Shown here one piece after another: positions 14,381-18,966 of a stretch of DNA of 18,966 nt. Both the position numbers and the translations under genes were made by a program. Numbering within the stretch: position 1 is the first letter of the stretch; every line of letters begins with the position of its first letter. The DNA is from DATBHM01 sp036557505. GTDB lineage: Bacteria; Actinomycetota; UBA4738; JACQTL01. The stretch covers positions 1 through 18,966 of the forward strand of contig DATBHM010000023.1 in the NCBI GenBank assembly GCA_036557505.1, read 5' to 3'. The notes under the pieces were generated by a model. The model was given only the letters and a program-made list of their open reading frames with translations. It did no database searches and was not told where the DNA came from.

Positions 14381-14854
14381 GTGATCGTCAGAGCGAGCAC
14401 GGTGCTGCCGGTGCCGATCGAACGGGCCTGGGCGTTCGTGGTCCACTGGGAACGCCAGGCCGCGTGGATGCGTGACGCCGACCGCGTGGACGTGCTGACC
14501 ACGCACCGTGAGGGCCCCGGCGTGGTGGTCGCCGTTCGGACCCGCGTGCTGAACGTTCCGGTGTTCACCGAGGAGCTGAGGGTGATCGCGTGGGAGCCGC
14601 CGACGCTGCTGCGCATCGAGCGCGGTTCGTTCGTCCACGGCATCGGCGAGTGGCGCCTCACGCCGGTCGTCCGCGGCGAGGAGCGGGGGACGCGGTTCAC
14701 GTGGGAGGAACACCTCGCGATCACCGTGCCGGTCGTCGGCCCGCTGGCGCTGCTCGCCTACCGACCCGTGATGCGGTACCTGATGCGCGGTTCGCTCGAG
14801 AACCTCCGGGCCGCGCTGGTCGATCCGAACCCCGAACGACCGGCTCGCCCCTAG
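14381..14854 (+). CDS. SRPBCC-fold protein (polyketide cyclase/dehydrase-like)
   Basis: The 157-residue protein follows the SRPBCC (START/Bet v1-like) pattern: an opening strand STVLPVPIERAWAFV, the helix-turn HWERQAAWMRDADRVDVL, a central sheet (GVVVAVRTRVLNVPVFTEELRVIAWEPPTLLRIER), the strand GTRFTWEEHLAI and a long C-terminal helix ending RYLMRGSLENLRAALV. Such proteins bind hydrophobic ligands or act as cyclases or chaperone-like factors; no specific role can be assigned. The GTG at 14381 opens right before the first strand with GGAG 4 nt upstream; an ATG/GTG farther upstream (14315) would add residues not typical of the family. It is divergent from the DUF2269-like gene, with a 102-bp gap. 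Confidence 0.78.
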   Translation: MIVRASTVLPVPIERAWAFVVHWERQAAWMRDADRVDVLTTHREGPGVVVAVRTRVLNVPVFTEELRVIAWEPPTLLRIERGSFVHGIGEWRLTPVVRGEERGTRFTWEEHLAITVPVVGPLALLAYRPVMRYLMRGSLENLRAALVDPNPERPARP

Positions 14855-14906
14855 CGGGCCAGCCGCCGCGCCTGCTCGACCACGTCGAGGCGTTCATCCG
14901 ATCCGG

Positions 14907-16403
14907 ATGTTGCGGAGTCGGGCGTGGTGCCCCACGCTGCCGTGCGTGCCAGACGTTGCTCCCGGCTCGACGCCGACACGACCCCGCCGCGAACCCACCC
15001 GCCACCAGCGGCGTGCGAGGCTGCAGTCGGGCGAGTCGGCCGAACGCGGACGCGAGGCCCGAGGTCGAACGCCGCGATCCGCTCACGGAGACTGGACGCC
15101 CCCCCGGGACCGGCCGGATCCGGTCTCGATCCTCGAGACCCAGGCCGCGACCCGGCTCCAGGAGCTCCTGCCGATCCGGTACGGGCGCATGCTCGCGTCG
15201 CCGTTCACGTTCTACCGGGGGGCGGCCGCGATCATGGCCGCCGACCTCGCGGCGACCCCCGATTCGGGGATCGTCGTCCAGGCCTGCGGCGACGCCCACA
15301 TCTCCAACTTCGGCGGGTTCGCGGCGCAGGATCGCCGGCTGGTGTTCGGCCCCAACGACTTCGACGAGACGCTGCCGGGACCGTGGGAGTGGGACGTCAA
15401 GCGGATGGCCGCGAGCGTCGAGATCGCCGGCCGCGACATCGGGCTGCCCGCGGAGCGCCGGCGATCGCTCGTGTTCGACTGCGTGGGGGAGTACCGCGTC
15501 GGGATGCGAGGCTTCGCGGAGGAGAGCCACCTCGACGTCTGGTACGACCGTCTCGACGCGGCCGAGATCGTCGAACGGTTCGGCGGACGGCTCGGCAGGA
15601 AGGGCCGCATCCTGTTCGCGGAGCCCTTCGCCAACGCGCACCGCAAGAACAGCATCCGGGCTGTCAAGCGGCTGACCGAACACGTGGACGGAGAGCTGCG
15701 GTTCCGGAACGTCCCCCCGCTGCTGGTCCGGCTGACGGAGCTCGTGAGCCCGGACGACGCCCGCCGCGACGTCGACATCGTGCGCGCCGCGCTCCGCCAG
15801 TACGCGGCGAGTCTCGCGGCGGACCGGCGGTTCCTGTTCGAGACCTATCGGTTCGTCGACATGGCCCGCAAGGTGGTCGGCGTCGGGAGTGTCGGCACGC
15901 GGGCCTGGATCCTCCTGTTCTCGGGGCGTGACGGCAGGGACCCCCTGGTGCTGCAGATGAAGGAGGCCCAGGCCTCCGTCCTCGAGCCCTACCTCGGAAA
16001 GAGCGTGTACCGGAACCACGGCGAGCGCGTCGTCCGCGGCCAGCGGCTCTCGCAGGCGGCGATCGACGTGTTCCTCGGCTGGCAGCGGAGCCTGGGCATC
16101 GACGGGAGGGAACGCGACTTCTACATCCGGCAGCTGTGGGACTGGAAGGCGTCGGTCGACCTGTCGACGATGAACGAGTCGGGTCTCCGCGCGTACACGA
16201 GGGCCTGCGGGTGGTCCATGGCCCGGGCGCACGCGCGGTCCGGGGACCGCCTGGCGATCGCGGCGTACCTGGGCAGCGGCGAGCGCTTCGACAAGGCGAT
16301 GGCCCGGTTCTCCGAGGCGTACGCCGACCAGAACGAACGGGACTACGACCGCCTGGCGGAGGCCGTCGCCGGCGGCGAGCTCGCGGCCGAACGCGGGGTC
16401 TGA
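14907..16403 (+). CDS. DUF2252 family protein
   Basis: The protein (498 residues from this start) is a clear DUF2252 member, common in Actinomycetota. Conserved blocks are RYGRMLASPFTFYRGAAAIM (91-110), GDAHISNFGGF (128-138), NDFDETLPGPWEWDVKR (150-166), and a C-terminal half with ARKVVGVGSVGTRAW and QLWDWK. The GDAHxxNF and NDFDE blocks recall the catalytic and metal-binding loops of aminoglycoside phosphotransferase-like kinases, so a kinase-like fold is plausible; the activity is unknown. The start is uncertain: the ATG at 14907 and a GTG at 14946 both lack a good Shine-Dalgarno sequence, and residues 1-38 look non-coding. Conserved sequence begins near residue 47 (RGREARGRTPRSAHGDW). The 52 bases before it show no recognisable element. 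Confidence 0.88.
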   Translation: MLRSRAWCPTLPCVPDVAPGSTPTRPRREPTRHQRRARLQSGESAERGREARGRTPRSAHGDWTPPRDRPDPVSILETQAATRLQELLPIRYGRMLASPFTFYRGAAAIMAADLAATPDSGIVVQACGDAHISNFGGFAAQDRRLVFGPNDFDETLPGPWEWDVKRMAASVEIAGRDIGLPAERRRSLVFDCVGEYRVGMRGFAEESHLDVWYDRLDAAEIVERFGGRLGRKGRILFAEPFANAHRKNSIRAVKRLTEHVDGELRFRNVPPLLVRLTELVSPDDARRDVDIVRAALRQYAASLAADRRFLFETYRFVDMARKVVGVGSVGTRAWILLFSGRDGRDPLVLQMKEAQASVLEPYLGKSVYRNHGERVVRGQRLSQAAIDVFLGWQRSLGIDGRERDFYIRQLWDWKASVDLSTMNESGLRAYTRACGWSMARAHARSGDRLAIAAYLGSGERFDKAMARFSEAYADQNERDYDRLAEAVAGGELAAERGV

Positions 16404-16415
16404 CGCGTCCCGCCG

Positions 16416-16428
16416 TAGGCTGGCGGGG
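16416..16428 (+). promoter_or_regulatory. -10 box of the TPR-like/hydrolase gene, near-leaderless
   Basis: TAGGCT (16416-16421) matches TAnnnT and ends 7 nt before the ATG, so transcription should begin at or one base before the start codon. The GGCGGGG between them is too close to the start to serve as a normal Shine-Dalgarno sequence. Confidence 0.5.
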
Positions 16429-17370
16429 ATGGCAGCCGGGGACCGGGCGTTCGACGAGGCCGTCGCCGCGGCGTTCGAGCTGTACGCCGACGGGCGGTAC
16501 GACGACGCGCTCGCCGTCCTGCGCGCCGCCGGCGACGTGTCCCTCGGCCGGGCGGCGATGCGGTCGTACCTGGTGGGATGCCTGCGCTCCGTGACCGGCC
16601 ATCCCGACGACGCGGTCGAGGCCTTCGAACGGGGTCTCGAACGCGGCGAGTGGTGGCGCCCCGATCAGCTGCGATCCGATCCCGACCTGGCGCAGCTCCG
16701 GGACGACCCGCGGTTTGGGGCGGTCGTCGAGGAGTCGACCCGGCGGGTCGCGGCGGCCGACGCGGAGGGCCGTCCGGAGCTCGTCCTGCTCGACGAACCC
16801 GACGCGCCGGACGGTTCGCTCCTGATCGCCCTGCACGGTGGGTCGGGGAACGCGGCCGAGTTCGCGACCCACTGGCGTGCTGCGGACCGATCGGGCGCGG
16901 TGGTCGCCGTCCCCCAGTCGCCCCTCCCGGCGTTCCCCGGCGGGGAGATGTTCCACTGGCCCGACCCGCCCGAGGTGGCCCGGCAGCTCGCCGGCCACCT
17001 GGCGACGATCCGGCGGACCCGCCACGTCGACCGCGTCGCCCTCGCGGGCCTGTCCCAGGGCGCCCGCATCGCGCTGTGGCTGGCCCTGCGGGCCGAGCCC
17101 GAGCCGGTGGCCGGCGTCGTCGCGGTGGCGGGCGCGGGGCTCGATCAGCTGGAACCCATGCTGCCCGGCGCCGCCGAACGCGGCCTCCGTGTGTGGTTCG
17201 TGACCGGCGACCGCGACTTCGCGCGCGAGGGCGTGCTCGCCGCCCACGCGGCGTTCGTGGATGCCGGCATCGACTGCCGCCTGACCGAGATCGCCGGCCG
17301 CGGCCACGCCATGCCGCCGGAACTCGACGAGCAGCTCCCCGAGATGCTCGCGTTCGTCCTCGGGCGCTGA
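16429..17370 (+). CDS. Alpha/beta hydrolase (esterase-like) with TPR-like N-terminus
   Basis: The 313-residue protein combines two parts. Residues about 8-100 form helical repeats of TPR type (FELYADGRYDDALAVLRAAG, then VGCLRSVTGHPDDAVEAFER, then a DPDLAQLRDDPRF block). Residues about 117-313 form an alpha/beta hydrolase resembling the phospholipase/carboxylesterase group: oxyanion loop HGGSG (136-140), nucleophile elbow GLSQG with S209, an acid residue at D261 or D263, and H293 in GRGHAMP. There is no signal peptide, so it should be cytoplasmic. The substrate is unknown; a serine esterase or peptidase is likely. The ATG at 16429 is preceded by TAGGCT. The 3' end converges with the aldehyde dehydrogenase gene across 8 bp. 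Confidence 0.85.
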   Translation: MAAGDRAFDEAVAAAFELYADGRYDDALAVLRAAGDVSLGRAAMRSYLVGCLRSVTGHPDDAVEAFERGLERGEWWRPDQLRSDPDLAQLRDDPRFGAVVEESTRRVAAADAEGRPELVLLDEPDAPDGSLLIALHGGSGNAAEFATHWRAADRSGAVVAVPQSPLPAFPGGEMFHWPDPPEVARQLAGHLATIRRTRHVDRVALAGLSQGARIALWLALRAEPEPVAGVVAVAGAGLDQLEPMLPGAAERGLRVWFVTGDRDFAREGVLAAHAAFVDAGIDCRLTEIAGRGHAMPPELDEQLPEMLAFVLGR

Positions 17371-17378
17371 GGGCGCGG

Positions 17379-18932
17379 TCAGCCCGCGGGCTTCGAGCCC
17401 GCCGCCTCCGGCCCCGGCGGATCGGCCGGCTGGGACTTCGGCACGCTGATGTCCCACCACGGATGGCGGCGGCGGTCCTGGCCGTTCAGGTCGACGTGGA
17501 TGTGCTTGATCTCGCGGTACTCGTCGAACCCGACCTTCCCGTGCTCGCGCCCCAGGCCGGACTGCTTGTAGCCGCCGAACGGGTACTTCGGATTGATCAT
17601 GTGGTAGTCGTTGATCCACACGGTCCCGGTGCGCAGGCCCTCGGCCACCTTCACCGCGCGGGGCGTGTTCCCGCTCCACACCGCTCCGCCCAGCCCGTAG
17701 ATCGAGTCGTTCGCGAGACGCACGACCTCGGCGTCGTCGTCGAACGGGATCACGATGAGGACCGGCCCGAAGATCTCCTCCTGGGCGATCTTCATCGAGT
17801 TCTCGCCGGCGAAGATCGTCGGCCGGTAGAAGTACCCGCCGCCGAGCGAGTCGCCGGTCGGCCGCTCGCCGCCGGTGAGCAGCTTCGCGCCCTCCTGCTG
17901 CCCGATCTCCACGTACCGCTCCACGGTGTCGAGCTGCGTCTGCGCGACGACCGGACCGGCGTCGGAGGCCGGATCCATGGCCGGCCCGACCGTGATGGCC
18001 TCGGCGCGCTGCACCAGCTCGGCGAGGAAGTCGTCGTGGATCGACCGCTGGACGAACGCCCGCGAGCCGGCCGTGCACACCTGCCCGGAGTGGAAGAAGA
18101 TCCCCCACAGCACGCCGTCGAGCGCGTAGTCCGCGTCCACGTCGTCGAGCACGATCGACGGTGACTTCCCGCCCAGCTCCAGGGTGCACTTCTTGATGGT
18201 TCCGGAGGCGAGCTGCATGATCCTCCGCCCCACCTCCGTGGAACCGGTGAACGCCACCTTGTCGACACCGTCGTGCGCGACGAGCGTCTCGCCGGCCGCC
18301 GCGCCCGGCCCGGGAAGGACCTGCACGACGCCCTCGGGGATGCCGCCCTCGAGGCACAGCCGCCCGAGCTCGATGGACGTGAGCGGCGTGTACGACGCCG
18401 GCTTCAGGATCACGCAGTTGCCGGCCCCGATCGCCGGCGCCACCTTCCACGCCGCCATCTGGATCGGGAAGTTCCACGGCGTGACCGCCGCGCACACGCC
18501 GAGCGGCTCGCGCCGGAGGTAGTTGTACGAGCCCGCCCCCCGGGGAAGCGCCTCCTCGTCGTCCTCGCGTGCTGCGAGCTCGGCCACCGCCCGGAACGTC
18601 GAGATGACCATCCCGACGTCGGCGTTCTTCGCCATGCGGATGGTGTGGCCGGCGTCCTTCGCCTCCAGCTCGGCCAGATGCCCGGCGTTCTGCTTCACGA
18701 GGTCGGCGACCTTCAGCAGCGCGGCCGCCCGCTCGCGCCCCTTCATGCGTGGCCACGGTCCCTCGTCGAACGCCGCCCGCGCGTTCGCCACGGCCCGGTC
18801 GACGTCTTCCGTGCCGGCCTTCGCCACCGAGGCGAACACCTCCCCGGTCGAGGGATCGATCGAGTCGAACGTCTCGCCCGACGCGGCGTCGGTCAGTCCT
18901 TCGCCGATCACGAGCTGATAGGTGTCGGTCAT
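17379..18932 (-). CDS. NAD(P)-dependent aldehyde dehydrogenase
   Basis: The 517-residue protein is a complete aldehyde dehydrogenase of the ALDH superfamily. Active-site residues are all present: N154 in TPWNFP, K177 in ILKPAS, E252 in LELGGKSP and the nucleophile C286 in GQVCTAGS. The Rossmann loop FTGSTEVG (228-235) and the late motif EEIFGPV followed by GGYKQSGLGRE are typical of betaine/general aldehyde dehydrogenases. It is slightly longer than usual because of a C-terminal extension rich in Pro, Ala and Gly (after about residue 480). The ATG at 18932 has GGAGG 10 nt upstream. The specific aldehyde cannot be told. Any upstream operon partner lies beyond the window edge. Confidence 0.94.
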   Translation of the reverse strand: MTDTYQLVIGEGLTDAASGETFDSIDPSTGEVFASVAKAGTEDVDRAVANARAAFDEGPWPRMKGRERAAALLKVADLVKQNAGHLAELEAKDAGHTIRMAKNADVGMVISTFRAVAELAAREDDEEALPRGAGSYNYLRREPLGVCAAVTPWNFPIQMAAWKVAPAIGAGNCVILKPASYTPLTSIELGRLCLEGGIPEGVVQVLPGPGAAAGETLVAHDGVDKVAFTGSTEVGRRIMQLASGTIKKCTLELGGKSPSIVLDDVDADYALDGVLWGIFFHSGQVCTAGSRAFVQRSIHDDFLAELVQRAEAITVGPAMDPASDAGPVVAQTQLDTVERYVEIGQQEGAKLLTGGERPTGDSLGGGYFYRPTIFAGENSMKIAQEEIFGPVLIVIPFDDDAEVVRLANDSIYGLGGAVWSGNTPRAVKVAEGLRTGTVWINDYHMINPKYPFGGYKQSGLGREHGKVGFDEYREIKHIHVDLNGQDRRRHPWWDISVPKSQPADPPGPEAAGSKPAG

Positions 18933-18966
18933 GGTCGTCTGCCCTCCTGCAGGGTCATCCCGAAGA

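Noticed and set aside
14851..14979. A 42-codon minus-strand frame ending ERLDVVEQARRLAR and sharing a CTAG stop with the SRPBCC gene
   Set aside because: The end looks protein-like, but the frame is short, has no convincing start or ribosome site, and overlaps the DUF2252 5' region. It could be a remnant, but I cannot support it as a gene.
15664..18756. A 1030-codon open frame on the minus strand
   Set aside because: It is out of frame with the aldehyde dehydrogenase and antisense to the hydrolase and DUF2252 genes; the product is low-complexity and Arg-rich.

Overview
The window reads as chromosome from a high-GC bacterium, most likely Actinomycetota or a close high-GC relative. The coding density is very high, neighbouring genes overlap or nearly touch, several genes seem to start at or just after a TAnnnT -10 box (leaderless style), and DUF2252, DUF429 and DUF2269 proteins occur together. 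No rRNA, tRNA, CRISPR array, transposase or phage gene was seen. The species cannot be named from this sequence alone.

Bases 1-3457 hold a leftward sulfur amino acid operon: cystathionine beta-synthase (CBS), then a DUF429 protein with a Cys-rich tail, then a cystathionine gamma-lyase/synthase. The gaps are 22 bp and a 4-bp ATGA overlap. CBS plus a gamma-lyase would convert homocysteine and serine to cysteine (reverse transsulfuration). Upstream on the same strand lies an exported PQQ-type sugar dehydrogenase (3536-4651).

Bases 4780-12405 hold a histidine utilisation (hut) locus broken into several transcription units: hutU with a translationally coupled NTF2-like gene (right), an amidohydrolase that best fits formimidoylglutamate deiminase (left), hutH (right) and hutI (left). 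Together they take histidine through urocanate and imidazolonepropionate to formiminoglutamate and probably N-formylglutamate. HutG and a hut regulator are not in the window. A Fic-domain gene (6953-8152) with lower GC, its own TATAAT promoter and a cluster of CCTAGG-centred palindromes sits between the NTF2-like gene and the deiminase. It is the most accessory-looking part of the window.

Bases 12469-18932 hold an MFS transporter divergent from hutI, a DUF2269 membrane protein, a SRPBCC protein, a DUF2252 protein, an alpha/beta hydrolase with a TPR-like N-terminus, and an aldehyde dehydrogenase. These look like ordinary chromosomal genes without an obvious shared pathway. No gap between genes exceeds 130 bases.

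I found no clear multi-gene new system. The best leads are the Fic gene with its regularly spaced palindrome array, the DUF429 gene locked inside the transsulfuration operon, the shared -10 region between hutI and the MFS gene, and the shared CTAG stop of hutH and hutI.
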